DNA of 64,000 bases from Myxococcus llanfairpwllgwyngyllgogerychwyrndrobwllllantysiliogogogochensis (GCF_006636215.1 NZ_VIFM01000014.1:1-64000), one strand, 5' to 3'; shown: positions 20,702-29,689, counted from the stretch's first letter. Numbers and translations: made by a program. Notes: generated by a model not told the origin, from the sequence alone.

Positions 20702-20730
20702 CGGAACCGGGAGCCACATGCCCGGTTCCG
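20702..20730. terminator. Strong hairpin between pump and channel genes
   Basis: CGGAACCGGG (20702-20711) and CCCGGTTCCG (20721-20730) form a perfect 10-bp stem with a nine-base loop, followed by TCTCATCC. It lies 26 bp past the pump stop. It may partly stop transcription so that the channel gene is made at a lower level, or stabilise the upstream message. Confidence 0.55.
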
Positions 20731-20834
20731 TCTCATCCACCTGACTCGCGACGTCGACGCTCCGGTCCTTTCAGGCGACCGCGACGCACCTCGTGTGCCC
20801 TCTCTTCCCTGACGCACCCACCTCGGTCTTCACC

Positions 20835-22274
20835 ATGCTCCTCCACGCGTTCCTCACCAGCGTCCTGCTGACGCAGGCCCCCAGCGTCGCCGCCACTCCC
20901 GGACGCACGCCCCCCTCCCAGTCGGCTCCCTCCACCACCGACACGCCCATGCGGGACGCGGCCTCCAGCGACTCCGCCGTGCCGATGCCCACGTCCGGCA
21001 CGAAGGCGACCGCGCTCCCGCTGCTCACCCTCCAGGAGGCCATCGCCCTCGCGGAGAAGCAGAGCCCCAGCCTCGACGCCGCACGCGCGCGGCTCCAGCA
21101 ATCCAAGGAGCTGGGCAACAAGGCCTGGTCCGGCTACCTCCCCAGCGTCACCGCGAGCGGCTCGTACATCCGCAATCCGAAGGAGCTGAGTTTCGCGCTC
21201 CCGGGTGCTCCAGACCCCGTCACCCTGCAGAAGCAGGATCAGCTCTCCGGGCAAATCTCCGCGCGGCAGGCCCTGATTGTCCCCACGCTGTGGCCCGCCA
21301 TCAAGAATGCCTACCTGGGCGAGAAGGTGGCGGGGCTGACGGCGGAGAACTCGCGACGCGAGATTCTCTTCTCGGTGGCCCAGGCCTATCTCGGCGCCGC
21401 GAGCCTGCGGGAGGCCATGGCGGTGCAGGAGCAGCTCCTGGAGGTCCGTCGCGGCTTCGAGCGCGATGCCCAGAACCGCTTCGACGTGGGCGACGTGGAG
21501 CGGCTGGCGCTGCTGCGCGCGACGCTGGACCGAAAGCAGGCCGAGCAGGAGGTGGTGCGCAGCCGCAACGCCTATGCGACGGCGAAGAGCTCCCTCGCCG
21601 CGCTCCTCGCTCGGCCGGTGGACTTCGACGTGGCGCCCCCCCAGGAGACGGCCGTGCCACTCCCCGCGGAGACAGGGGATGTGGCGTCCGCCGAGAAGAC
21701 GGCCCTCGACCGGCGGCCGGATGCCTCGGCGGCGCGCCTCAACGTGGACCTGGCGCGCGGCGGGCGCAAGCAGGTGCTCTTCGAGTACCTCCCCAACCTG
21801 CATGCGACGGGCAACGTCTCGACGAGCAACACCGCCGGCCTCACCGGCGTCGCGTCCACGTGGACAGCGGGACTGGCCCTGTCATGGAACCTGTTCGACG
21901 GCGGACTGCGCGAGGCCAACCTGCGGGAGTCCTCTGGAAAAATCGCCGAGGCGAGCGCCAACCTGCGCGGCACCGAGGAGAAGATTCGCGATGAGGTGCG
22001 CAAGGCGCGCAGCGAACTGGAGAGCGCGGAGGTCAACCTCAGTACGGCCGAGGAGCGGGTGAAGCTCGCGTGGGAGAGCGCTCGACTCGCGAAGCAGAGC
22101 TTCGACGCGGGGGCCACGACGTATCTCCAGGTGACGGACGTCAACGCGACGCTCGCGAGCGCGCAGATGTCCGCCGTGACGGAGGCGCTCAACGTGCAGT
22201 TGTCACGCCTGGCCCTGGCCCGGGCGACGGGCCTCTTCGACCCCACCGGCAACTCGCTGGCGCCCGTGCCTTGA
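20835..22274 (+). CDS. TolC-like outer-membrane efflux channel
   Basis: A 479-residue outer-membrane factor with an N-terminal signal (MLLHAFLTSVLLTQAPSVAA), a 40-residue Pro/Ser/Thr linker and two repeats of the TolC fold. Each has the LTLQEAIALAEKQSPSLDAAR-type opening helix, strand and long helices. It forms the trimeric exit duct for the RND pump upstream. The start at 20835 is chosen for the signal peptide, though no good ribosome-binding site precedes it; a GTG at 20793 is the alternative. Confidence 0.88.
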   Translation: MLLHAFLTSVLLTQAPSVAATPGRTPPSQSAPSTTDTPMRDAASSDSAVPMPTSGTKATALPLLTLQEAIALAEKQSPSLDAARARLQQSKELGNKAWSGYLPSVTASGSYIRNPKELSFALPGAPDPVTLQKQDQLSGQISARQALIVPTLWPAIKNAYLGEKVAGLTAENSRREILFSVAQAYLGAASLREAMAVQEQLLEVRRGFERDAQNRFDVGDVERLALLRATLDRKQAEQEVVRSRNAYATAKSSLAALLARPVDFDVAPPQETAVPLPAETGDVASAEKTALDRRPDASAARLNVDLARGGRKQVLFEYLPNLHATGNVSTSNTAGLTGVASTWTAGLALSWNLFDGGLREANLRESSGKIAEASANLRGTEEKIRDEVRKARSELESAEVNLSTAEERVKLAWESARLAKQSFDAGATTYLQVTDVNATLASAQMSAVTEALNVQLSRLALARATGLFDPTGNSLAPVP

Positions 22275-22279
22275 ACGCC

Positions 22280-23617
22280 ATGAAGAACGCATCCGTCATG
22301 AACACGTCACTGACCCAGGTCCGCCGACTCGTGGTGCTGCACGCGGTCGGGCTCACGTGTACGGCCTGGGCGCAAGACACAGCGCCCACATCGAGCCCCG
22401 TTCCAGTCGCTGGAGAAGTGACGATTGAAGCCTCGGCGCCACCACCCGCGACGCTGACGGGGCGCATCGAGCGCATCGACATCCAGGGCAACACCCGCAC
22501 CCAGGAGTCCGTCATCCTCCGGGCCATGCGCATGGCTCCGGGGGACATGCTCACCACGGGGGACGCCGCCGAGCTGAAGCGACGGCTGCTCAACCTGCAG
22601 CTCTTCAAGAGCGTGGAGGTGCTGACACGCCCCGAGGGCGAAGGCGTCGGACTCCAAATCACGGTGGAGGAGCGCTGGACGCTGCTGCCCATTCCCGTCT
22701 TCTCCTCGGGAAAGGGGCAATGGCAGGCCGGTGTCTTCGCCGTCGAGAGCAACCTCTTCGGGCTGCGCAAGACGCTGGTGGGCGGAGGCATGTGGGGCAA
22801 CCGGGGCGGCACCCTGTTCTCCATGTACCGGGACCCGAGCATCGGAGGCAGCCCGTGGACGGCCCTCCTCTCGTTCCAGTTCGCCAAGACGGACCGGGAG
22901 CGCCATGTCCGCGATGTCATCAGGGATACGTACACGGACAGGCGCTTCGACATCGCGGGGACGCTCGGCTACCAGGTAACGCCTGAGCTGAATGTCGGCG
23001 CGGGTTGGTTCTCCCTCATCAACAAGCCATTGGCCTTGCCGGAGGGCCCGGAGACACCCCAGCGGGGAGAGGTGCACGGGGTGAGCGTCTCGGCCGAGTA
23101 CCTGGGCCAGGACTTCCACTTCTATTTCAACGAGGGGCTGGTGGCCCGGGCGCTCTACCGTGAGGGATTGGGCTTCCTGGGTTCTTCTCGCGAAATGCGT
23201 CAGGTGTCGCTCTTCGCGAGCTACACGCTGCCTGTCTTTGGCAATCATGCGCTGACCTTGACGGCCCAGCACGGACAGACGCGAGGAGACGCGTTCCTGG
23301 ACGCGCAGCTCCTGGGCGGCCGCACGGGGAGCCGGGGCTTCGCCGCTGGAACACTGTGGGCGGAGATGGCGACCTCGGCGACGCTGGAGTACCAGGTGCC
23401 ACTCTGGAGCCCCAGCATGCTGACCCTCACCGCGCATGCCTTCGTGGATGTGGGCCGGGTGGAGTGGAGGAACTCACTGCTCAAGTACGTCTCCCCTGGC
23501 GTGGGCGTTCGCGCCTATGTCCGCGAAGTGGCCATTCCGGCGGTCGGCGTCGAGCTGGCGCGGGACCCTCTGTCGGGCGACATCGTGACCTCGGTCGCCG
23601 TGGGCTTCGGTTTCTAG
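22280..23617 (+). CDS. BamA/TamA-like outer-membrane protein with POTRA domain
   Basis: A 445-residue protein. A signal peptide ends near WAQDT; one POTRA domain follows (IERIDIQGNTRTQESVILRA, then LLNLQLFKSVEVLT and ITVEERWTLLP) and then a predicted beta-barrel ending in Phe (VAVGFGF), the usual C-terminal signature of barrel proteins. The family inserts or secretes outer-membrane proteins, or acts as a porin-like module. It starts five bases after the channel gene, so it is part of the efflux operon, an uncommon partner for an RND pump. Confidence 0.85.
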   Translation: MKNASVMNTSLTQVRRLVVLHAVGLTCTAWAQDTAPTSSPVPVAGEVTIEASAPPPATLTGRIERIDIQGNTRTQESVILRAMRMAPGDMLTTGDAAELKRRLLNLQLFKSVEVLTRPEGEGVGLQITVEERWTLLPIPVFSSGKGQWQAGVFAVESNLFGLRKTLVGGGMWGNRGGTLFSMYRDPSIGGSPWTALLSFQFAKTDRERHVRDVIRDTYTDRRFDIAGTLGYQVTPELNVGAGWFSLINKPLALPEGPETPQRGEVHGVSVSAEYLGQDFHFYFNEGLVARALYREGLGFLGSSREMRQVSLFASYTLPVFGNHALTLTAQHGQTRGDAFLDAQLLGGRTGSRGFAAGTLWAEMATSATLEYQVPLWSPSMLTLTAHAFVDVGRVEWRNSLLKYVSPGVGVRAYVREVAIPAVGVELARDPLSGDIVTSVAVGFGF

Positions 23618-23631
23618 CGTTCTTCTGAGCG

Positions 23632-23657
23632 CGGGCCGCCGTTCTCGCGGCGGCCCG
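23632..23657. terminator. Bidirectional hairpin terminator
   Basis: CGGGCCGCCG (23632-23641) and CGGCGGCCCG (23648-23657) form a perfect 10-bp stem with a six-base loop in the 63-bp gap between two convergent genes. TTCT on the left and TGAAGCC on the right flank it. It probably ends both transcripts. Confidence 0.7.
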
Positions 23658-23680
23658 TGAAGCCTTGGCCCGGATGAAAC

Positions 23681-24652
23681 TCACCCGCCGCAAGCGACGC
23701 GGTGGACCAGTCCGTACACGCCGTAGCGCACCATGTACGGCAGCGCGTACTCCGGGAAGGCCGCCGCCGCGCGCTTCTCCAGCTCCGCGTGGTGGGGCGC
23801 CGCCGCGTCACCGCACAGATCCGCCTTGCGCCCACCCAGCTCCGCTGAGTACGTCGTCACCACCGTCACCATTCCATCCAGGTAGCGCTGCTGCGCGGCA
23901 ATCGCCTCCGCCACCGGCGCTGACGTCCCGCGCCCGCCGTACACCGTGGCGCGCGGCCACGCGGACAGCTCCCCCAGCGCCGCCTTCCACGCCTCCACGT
24001 CCGGCACCACCTTGCCGTCACGCACCCCACCCTCCAGCCACGCATGCGCGCCGTGGTGCACCAGGTCTCCGACGATGAGCGCCTCACGTCCCGGCACGTA
24101 CGCCACCGTCTGCGTCACCGTGACACCCGCGTGCTTCAGCTCCGTCAGCTCCACCTTCGCGCCGCCCTCCAGCGGCAGCGAGTACGCCCCCCTGAACGTG
24201 ACATCCACCGTGGCCTGCGCCGGATAGGTCTCCTCGGTGAAGGCCTTCGCCACGTTCACCCAGAAGTACTTCTTGTACGCGTGCACGGCGGGAATCGCGG
24301 CGGCGGTGGCCTCGCTCGCCACCACCTTCGCACCCGCGCGCTGGAACACCGCCGCGCCGTTGAACTTGTCGGGGTTCGGATGCGTGATGACCACGTAGCG
24401 GATGGGGTGGTCGGTCCGTGAGCGGATGTGCTCCAGCACCCGGTTCGCCTCCGCCTCGGTGAACTGCGCGTCGAAGACCACCACCTCCGCGCCCGTGTCA
24501 TAGAAGAACGAGTGCGTGTCGAAGCCGTTCGCGTCACTCGTGTAATGCGCCACCTCGGAGTCGCCCAGGTTCGCCTTCGTCCCCGCGCACCCCAGCACCA
24601 GCAGCGCCCCCAGCGTCAGCACCGTCGAGTTCTTCGTGAAGCCCATGGTCAT
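23681..24652 (-). CDS. Metallo-beta-lactamase-fold lipoprotein with a variant metal motif
   Basis: A 323-residue lipoprotein (LGALLVLGCAGT; the VLGC lipobox gives lipidated Cys near residue 19). The body follows the metallo-beta-lactamase fold: strands with AEVVVFDAQF, then VVITHPNPDKFNGAAVF, and later REALIVGDLVHHGAH. The canonical HxHxDH motif reads HxNxDK here, so two or three usual zinc ligands are missing. Activity as a classical hydrolase is doubtful. The start at 24652 has GAGGA upstream, and a second ATG follows two codons later. It lies convergent to the efflux operon. Confidence 0.8.
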   Translation of the reverse strand: MTMGFTKNSTVLTLGALLVLGCAGTKANLGDSEVAHYTSDANGFDTHSFFYDTGAEVVVFDAQFTEAEANRVLEHIRSRTDHPIRYVVITHPNPDKFNGAAVFQRAGAKVVASEATAAAIPAVHAYKKYFWVNVAKAFTEETYPAQATVDVTFRGAYSLPLEGGAKVELTELKHAGVTVTQTVAYVPGREALIVGDLVHHGAHAWLEGGVRDGKVVPDVEAWKAALGELSAWPRATVYGGRGTSAPVAEAIAAQQRYLDGMVTVVTTYSAELGGRKADLCGDAAAPHHAELEKRAAAAFPEYALPYMVRYGVYGLVHRVACGG

Positions 24653-25049
24653 CGTCCTCGCGTTGGAATGCCGGGACCTCCACAGGGGCCCCGGCGAGCG
24701 AGGCGAAACATGCGCGCGTGGCGACTGGCGCGCTTTCGCGCATCGGCCATCGATTTGTTCGAATCCGCCAGATGCCCCGGCACGTCGACCATGAAGACAG
24801 GCGCATCCGCCCTGTCGACGGGCTCCGTTCGCGTCTCGCTGCTCACCACGTGACGCCGTTCCCCCCTTCAGGTGCCAGGCCGGGCATTTCCTCCCGTGGG
24901 CAGCGCGGCGCTTCCTCACGCACCTCGCGTCACCCAGTCAATCCCGCGCGGCACCCCATCCTGGCCTCCACGCGGCTGGCACCTGACTTGCCTGTGAGCC
25001 ACCGGCGCTCGAGGGACGTTCGCCCAAGGACGTCGGAGGCGGGACAAGC
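24653..25049. other. Divergent intergenic region, no gene seen
   Basis: These 397 bases separate two divergent lipoprotein genes. Open frames across it are only extensions of neighbouring frames. It contains an 11-bp inverted repeat, TCAGGTGCCAG (24868-24878) and CTGGCACCTGA (24975-24985), whose right copy overlaps a sigma-54-type promoter. Nothing resembling an RNA gene was recognised. Confidence 0.5.
24976..24990 (+). promoter_or_regulatory. Sigma-54-type -24/-12 promoter
   Basis: TGGCAC (24976-24981), five bases, then TTGC (24987-24990) matches the sigma-54 consensus TGGCAC-N5-TTGC exactly. Transcription would begin near 25002, about 48 bases before the ATG at 25050. Myxobacteria use many sigma-54 promoters with enhancer-binding activators. 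No activator gene is next to it. Confidence 0.6.
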
Positions 25050-26708
25050 ATGTGCGGGCATGGACGAAGCGGATGGTGGCTGGGATTGCTGGGCGCGCTC
25101 TTGCTCGCCGGCTGCAAGGAAGGCGCGGAGACGCGGACTCCTCCCATCGAGGACCAGGACGGACAACCCGACGCGGGCACGCCTCCCGTCGATGATGACG
25201 CCGGAGTGCCCGATGCCGGCGAGCCTCCCGACGCGGGACTCCCGGACGATGCGGGCACACCCGACGCGGGCCCACCGGATGCCGGAGCGCCCGACGCGGG
25301 CCCGGCCAGCGGCCCTCCCATCCCTCCGGATGCGAGCGGCTGGCGCTTCCTCGGCTCCGCACAGGGCGGACCGCGCGAGGTGCTGGGCGTCACCCAGGAC
25401 GAGGGCGGAAACATCTGGGTCGCGGGCGGCGAGGACGGCCTGTGTCTGGTGCGCCCCGGTGCGAACACCTTCCAGTGCTTCACGATGGCGGACGGCCTGC
25501 ATCCCTGGGCCGCGTGGAAGGGCAAGGACCCGCTGCCGGAAAACCGCTACCTCAAGGTGACCGCGGTGACAGGCGGCCCCTCGGGCGTCGTCTTCGTCGG
25601 CTACCAGGGCCGCCCCAACTGCGAGAACGAGTTCTACAAGCCCCCTGGCCAGCCCGAGGACCCCGCCATCTACAAGAGCGGCGACGCGGACCGCGTGGAG
25701 CTGAAGGCCGATGGCACCTTGTCCGTCGTCCACTATGACATCCACTCGCCAGCGCACTCGGTGCCCGGCTACGGCCACCGCGAGAAGCTCTGCACGGTGA
25801 ACCGCATCGTCTGGGACAAGGCGACCCAGGGCCTGTGGTTCGCCGCCAACCATGGCCTCGCGTGGGGTGAGGCGAACTACCAGGGCGGCGAGGCCTGTGC
25901 CAGCGCCCAGGTCCGCGCCGTCAACGAGTGGGCCCATGTCACTCATGACGCCCAGGGCAACGAGGTGGACCGCGAGCTGCGCCAGCGCTGCAAGTTCGGC
26001 GTCATGGAGCACGTCCACCCCGCCATCCAGATGCACGGCACGGACGAGACGGACGAGGACAGCCGGCTCGCGGGAGATGTCTGGGGCGTGGCGGTGCGTC
26101 CGGACGGCGACGTGTGGATGGGCACGGCCATCCGCAGCTCGCGCTTCCGCATCATGACCAACGGCGTGGGCCACGTGGGCACCGGCGCGCCCTGGAACTT
26201 CGAGGCGGCGCGCAAGCAGTCCGAGGAGAAGAAACACAAGGCCAACCGCATCGACATCTGGCCCGACGCCGTCGCCGAGCCCATTCCCCCCACGCCCGCA
26301 CAGCGCAAGGACGACGTGGTGAGCGACCTCGCGCTGATGCCGGATGGCACCGTCTGGGTGTCCAGCTTCGCGTGGGGCATGGCGAAGCTGAGCGACGCGG
26401 GGCTGGTGGTGGACCAGGCGCTGACGGGTGACGCGGAGCGCTTCGTGTCCTCGCTGGAGCGGGATTCGCGCGACGGCAGCCTGTGGATTGGACACCGCTG
26501 GGGCCGGGGCCTGATGCGCCTGCACACCGAGGGCACCTTCATCACCCATAACAAGGTCCTGGGGGGCCTGGCCGGCCAGCCCGTCTGGGATATCCAGGTG
26601 GCGGGCACGGGCGATGCGCGCGTGGTGCTGGTGGCCTTCGGGGCGACACGTGATGGTGCGAACAACATCACCCGTCCGGGCTCCATCGGCATCTACACCG
26701 GCCATTGA
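25050..26708 (+). CDS. Propeller-type outer-membrane lipoprotein
   Basis: A 552-residue lipoprotein (GLLGALLLAGCKEG lipobox). A linker of about 65 residues made of repeating Pro-Asp-Ala-Gly-type units follows, and then a beta-propeller-like domain of about 450 residues. The domain has recurring strands such as GGNIWVAGGEDGLC, GVVFVGYQG, GDVWMGTAI, GTVWVSSFAWG and GSLWIGHRWG, as in two-component-regulator propellers. The linker should hold the propeller away from the membrane surface. GGAGG lies 15 bases before the ATG. A sigma-54 promoter sits upstream. Ligand and role are unknown. Confidence 0.8.
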   Translation: MCGHGRSGWWLGLLGALLLAGCKEGAETRTPPIEDQDGQPDAGTPPVDDDAGVPDAGEPPDAGLPDDAGTPDAGPPDAGAPDAGPASGPPIPPDASGWRFLGSAQGGPREVLGVTQDEGGNIWVAGGEDGLCLVRPGANTFQCFTMADGLHPWAAWKGKDPLPENRYLKVTAVTGGPSGVVFVGYQGRPNCENEFYKPPGQPEDPAIYKSGDADRVELKADGTLSVVHYDIHSPAHSVPGYGHREKLCTVNRIVWDKATQGLWFAANHGLAWGEANYQGGEACASAQVRAVNEWAHVTHDAQGNEVDRELRQRCKFGVMEHVHPAIQMHGTDETDEDSRLAGDVWGVAVRPDGDVWMGTAIRSSRFRIMTNGVGHVGTGAPWNFEAARKQSEEKKHKANRIDIWPDAVAEPIPPTPAQRKDDVVSDLALMPDGTVWVSSFAWGMAKLSDAGLVVDQALTGDAERFVSSLERDSRDGSLWIGHRWGRGLMRLHTEGTFITHNKVLGGLAGQPVWDIQVAGTGDARVVLVAFGATRDGANNITRPGSIGIYTGH

Positions 26709-26717
26709 CGTGGAGTA

Positions 26718-26755
26718 GGGTCCTCCCAACGCGCCGTCCATCGTTGGGAGGACCC
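26718..26755 (+). promoter_or_regulatory. Hairpin enclosing the glpK ribosome-binding site
   Basis: GGGTCCTCCCAACG (26718-26731) pairs perfectly over 14 bp with 26742-26755, leaving a ten-base loop. The right arm contains GGGAGG (26746-26751), the ribosome-binding site nine bases before the glpK ATG at 26761; the left arm carries its exact complement CCTCCC (26722-26727). In mRNA this would hide the site and damp translation of glpK unless opened. It could also act as a terminator for the gene before, but no T-run follows. Confidence 0.65.
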
Positions 26756-26760
26756 ACCCC

Positions 26761-28251
26761 ATGCCGAAGGCGAAGTACGTCCTGGCCCTTGACCAGGGCA
26801 CCACTGGCACCCACGTCTCCATCCTCGACTCGAAGCTCAAGGTGGTGGGCCGCTCCTACAAGGAGTTCACCCAACACTTCCCCAAGCCGTCCTGGGTGGA
26901 GCATGACTTGGATGAAATCTGGGCCACCAGCGAGTGGTGCATCGGCCGCGCGCTGAAGGACGCGGGGCTGGTGGGCCGGGACATCTCCGCGGTGGGCATC
27001 ACCAACCAGCGCGAGACGACGGGCCTGTGGGCTCGCGACTCCGGCAAGCCCCTGCACCGCGCCATCGTCTGGCAGGACCGGCGCACCTCGGAGCTGTGTC
27101 GCCAGCTCAAGGAGCGCGGCGTGGAGCCGCGCGTGCGAGAGACGACGGGCCTCGTCGTGGACCCGTACTTCTCCGGCACCAAGCTCCACTGGCTCTTCGA
27201 GCACGTCAAAGGTGCACGCGCCAGGGCGGAGCGCGGGGACGTGTGCTTCGGCACCATCGACACGTGGCTCGTCTACAAGCTCACCGGCGGCACCACCCAC
27301 GTCACCGACGTGTCCAATGCCAGCCGGACGCTGTTGATGGACCTGAAGACCTTGCAGTGGAGCGACGAGATGCGCGCGCTCCTGAAGATACCGGCCGCGT
27401 GCCTGCCCCAGATTCGCGGCTCGGCGGAGGTCTACGGCACCACGCGCGGCATGCGCAGCCTGCCGGACGGCGTCCCCGTCGCGGGCATGGCGGGAGACCA
27501 GCAGGCCGCCCTCTTCGGTCAGGCGTGCTTCGAGCCCGGCGAGTCCAAGTGCACGTACGGCACCGGCGCGTTCCTCTTGATGAACACGGGCACGGAGCCG
27601 GTGCGCTCGTCGGCGGGCCTGCTCACCACCGTGGCGTGGCGGCTGGGTGGCACCGGCTCCACCACGTACGCGCTGGAGGGCAGCAGCTTCATCGCGGGCG
27701 CCGCGGTGCAGTGGATGCGCGACGGCCTCAAGGTCATCAAGCGCGCGCCGGATATCGAAGCGCTCGCCGCCAGCGTGAAGGACACCGGCGACGTCGTCTT
27801 CGTCCCCGCGCTGGCGGGCCTGGGCGCGCCCCACTGGCGCCCCGAGGCACGAGGCCTGTTCGCCGGAATGGACCGCTCCACCACGGTGGCCCACATGGCG
27901 CGCGCGGTGCTGGAGGGCATCGCCCTGCAGATTCATGACCTCGCGGAGGCCATGCGTCGCGACAGCGGCCGGAACATCCCCGTCTTCAAGGCGGACGGCG
28001 GCGCGGCCGCCAACAACCTGCTCATGCAGTACCAGGCGGACCTGCTCGGCGTGCCGGTGGTGCGCCCGAAGAATCTCGAGACCACCAGCCTGGGCGCGGC
28101 GTTCCTCGGCGGCCTGGGCGCGGGCGTCTGGGACAGTCCGGACGCCATCCGCCGCGCGTGGAAGGCGGACAAGGTCTTCAAGCCGAAGATGAAGGCCGAC
28201 CTGCGCGAGCGTCACCTGGGCAAGTGGAAGCGCGCGGTGGAGCGCGCATGA
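26761..28251 (+). CDS. glpK: Glycerol kinase
   Basis: A 496-residue FGGY-family kinase, the usual length. It phosphorylates glycerol to sn-glycerol 3-phosphate with ATP in the cytoplasm. Motifs are LALDQGTTGTHVSI at the N-terminus, ITNQRETTGLW, HRAIVWQDRRT, GTIDTWLVYKLTGG, AGMAGDQQAALFGQ, YGTGAFLLMNTG and the FGGY-type C-terminal VFKADGGAAANNLLMQ. No glpF or glpD is nearby. A 14-bp hairpin covers its ribosome-binding site. The stop overlaps the start of a lipoprotein gene (ATGA). Confidence 0.97.
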   Translation: MPKAKYVLALDQGTTGTHVSILDSKLKVVGRSYKEFTQHFPKPSWVEHDLDEIWATSEWCIGRALKDAGLVGRDISAVGITNQRETTGLWARDSGKPLHRAIVWQDRRTSELCRQLKERGVEPRVRETTGLVVDPYFSGTKLHWLFEHVKGARARAERGDVCFGTIDTWLVYKLTGGTTHVTDVSNASRTLLMDLKTLQWSDEMRALLKIPAACLPQIRGSAEVYGTTRGMRSLPDGVPVAGMAGDQQAALFGQACFEPGESKCTYGTGAFLLMNTGTEPVRSSAGLLTTVAWRLGGTGSTTYALEGSSFIAGAAVQWMRDGLKVIKRAPDIEALAASVKDTGDVVFVPALAGLGAPHWRPEARGLFAGMDRSTTVAHMARAVLEGIALQIHDLAEAMRRDSGRNIPVFKADGGAAANNLLMQYQADLLGVPVVRPKNLETTSLGAAFLGGLGAGVWDSPDAIRRAWKADKVFKPKMKADLRERHLGKWKRAVERA

Positions 28252-29633
28252 GCCGGGGGGCGCGCACAGGCCCGCTGCTCGCCGCCATGCTCGCCCTGGT
28301 TGTCGGTGCGGGCTGCCCGGGCGATGTGCCGCCGGAGTCGTGTATCAGCGGCGACCCCATCGGCCCGATTCCGCCGTTGGTGCTCGTGCCGGTGGGCGAG
28401 GAAGCGAGCCTGCGCGTCACCGCCAACCCGAACATGAACTGCGCCCTCGATGAGGGCAGCTTCCCCGAGTCCGTCACCGCCGAGGTCCAGGACCCCGACA
28501 ACCTCCCCGTGCAGGCCACGGTGGAGCTGACCTCCGGTTGGGGGGCCACGCTCCGCTTCACACCGACGATGACGGGCCGCTACCACGTCATCGTCGCCTT
28601 CGCGCCGGTGGGCAGCCTGAGCCAGTTCGACGTGTACGTGGCGGAGGACGAGCGCCAGCGCCCCTCCGTGGCGAGGCTCTCCGGCGTGCCCCAGTGCCAG
28701 CACCTGGACCGCACGAGCAGCGGCACCTGGGTGTGTGACGGCCGGGCCCATCGGGGGTCGGGGTTCCCGGAGCAGACGGTGGGCAGGGACCACCGCCCTT
28801 CGACGGCCGTGGTGGGGAACGTGGTGTGGACGATGGTCGAAGGCCAGGTGCGCCGCTTCGTCGACACGGGCGAGGGGCCCCTGGTGCGCGCCGGCAGCGC
28901 GCTCTACCCCACCAGCATGGCGACGGACGTCTCCCCCCACACCCGCCTCGCCACGGAGACCGAGTACCTGGTGCTGGATGCCACCACCCTGTACCGCTAC
29001 ACCTTCACCGAGGAGCTGGGGCTCAGCGTCGCCCGGACGTCCAAGTGGACCGAGCAGCCCGGGCTGGCCTTCGGCTCGGACTCCACGCAGGTCATCGCCA
29101 TGCGCGTGGGTCCGACGCTGTGGCTGGTGAGCCGGTTCCAGGCGCCGGTGACCTTCCTCGCGCGCACGCGGGCCTGCCCCTTCCAGCTCGACGCGCAGGA
29201 CCACTATGTCCCCGTGTCGGGCCAGCCCTGCCAGGTCCTCGCCGGTGAGCCGCTGGGCCATGGCGACGGCGTGCTGTGGACGCGCGAAGTGACCTCCACC
29301 CCGCGAGGGTTCACCAGCGTCCTGCATCGCCACCTGGTGACCGCGGAGCGCGGCCTCGTGGAGGAAGGCGTGCTGGCCCTGGGTGACGGTCTCTCCGTCT
29401 CCGTGCCGGAGCTGCGCGCGGGCCCCGCCCTGCCCGTCATCACCTCCTTCGGAAGCACCGGACCGGCCGCCACCCCGCGCTGGGACGCGGAGCGCAACGC
29501 GCTGTTGCTCGTGTTGTTGCCCGGCCCGGGAACGAACACCGGCATTACACGCGTCTCGGACCATTTCACCTGGACGGTGAACCTGGACGGGCTCACCGAC
29601 CTGCGCATCCACCCGTGGACGTCCACCCCCTGA
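28248..29633 (+). CDS. Lipoprotein of unknown function, coupled to glpK
   Basis: A 461-residue lipoprotein (ALVVGAGCPGD lipobox). The N-terminal part looks like an Ig/cadherin-type sandwich (VEEASLRV-like strands, GRYHVIVAFAPVG). The rest, from about residue 140, is beta-rich and could be a propeller. Several Cys are spread over the chain. The start overlaps the glpK stop by four bases, so translation is coupled. No link to glycerol metabolism can be read from the sequence; the pairing may be positional only. Confidence 0.75.
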   Translation: MSRGARTGPLLAAMLALVVGAGCPGDVPPESCISGDPIGPIPPLVLVPVGEEASLRVTANPNMNCALDEGSFPESVTAEVQDPDNLPVQATVELTSGWGATLRFTPTMTGRYHVIVAFAPVGSLSQFDVYVAEDERQRPSVARLSGVPQCQHLDRTSSGTWVCDGRAHRGSGFPEQTVGRDHRPSTAVVGNVVWTMVEGQVRRFVDTGEGPLVRAGSALYPTSMATDVSPHTRLATETEYLVLDATTLYRYTFTEELGLSVARTSKWTEQPGLAFGSDSTQVIAMRVGPTLWLVSRFQAPVTFLARTRACPFQLDAQDHYVPVSGQPCQVLAGEPLGHGDGVLWTREVTSTPRGFTSVLHRHLVTAERGLVEEGVLALGDGLSVSVPELRAGPALPVITSFGSTGPAATPRWDAERNALLLVLLPGPGTNTGITRVSDHFTWTVNLDGLTDLRIHPWTSTP

Positions 29634-29689
29634 CGTCGCCATTCGGATGGCTTCCCTCGGGCGCGAGAGCGGATATGAAGGAGGTCATC

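Noticed and set aside
24718-25560. A 280-residue plus-strand open frame across the divergent intergenic region
   Set aside because: It overlaps the propeller lipoprotein in another frame and shows no domain or start signal.
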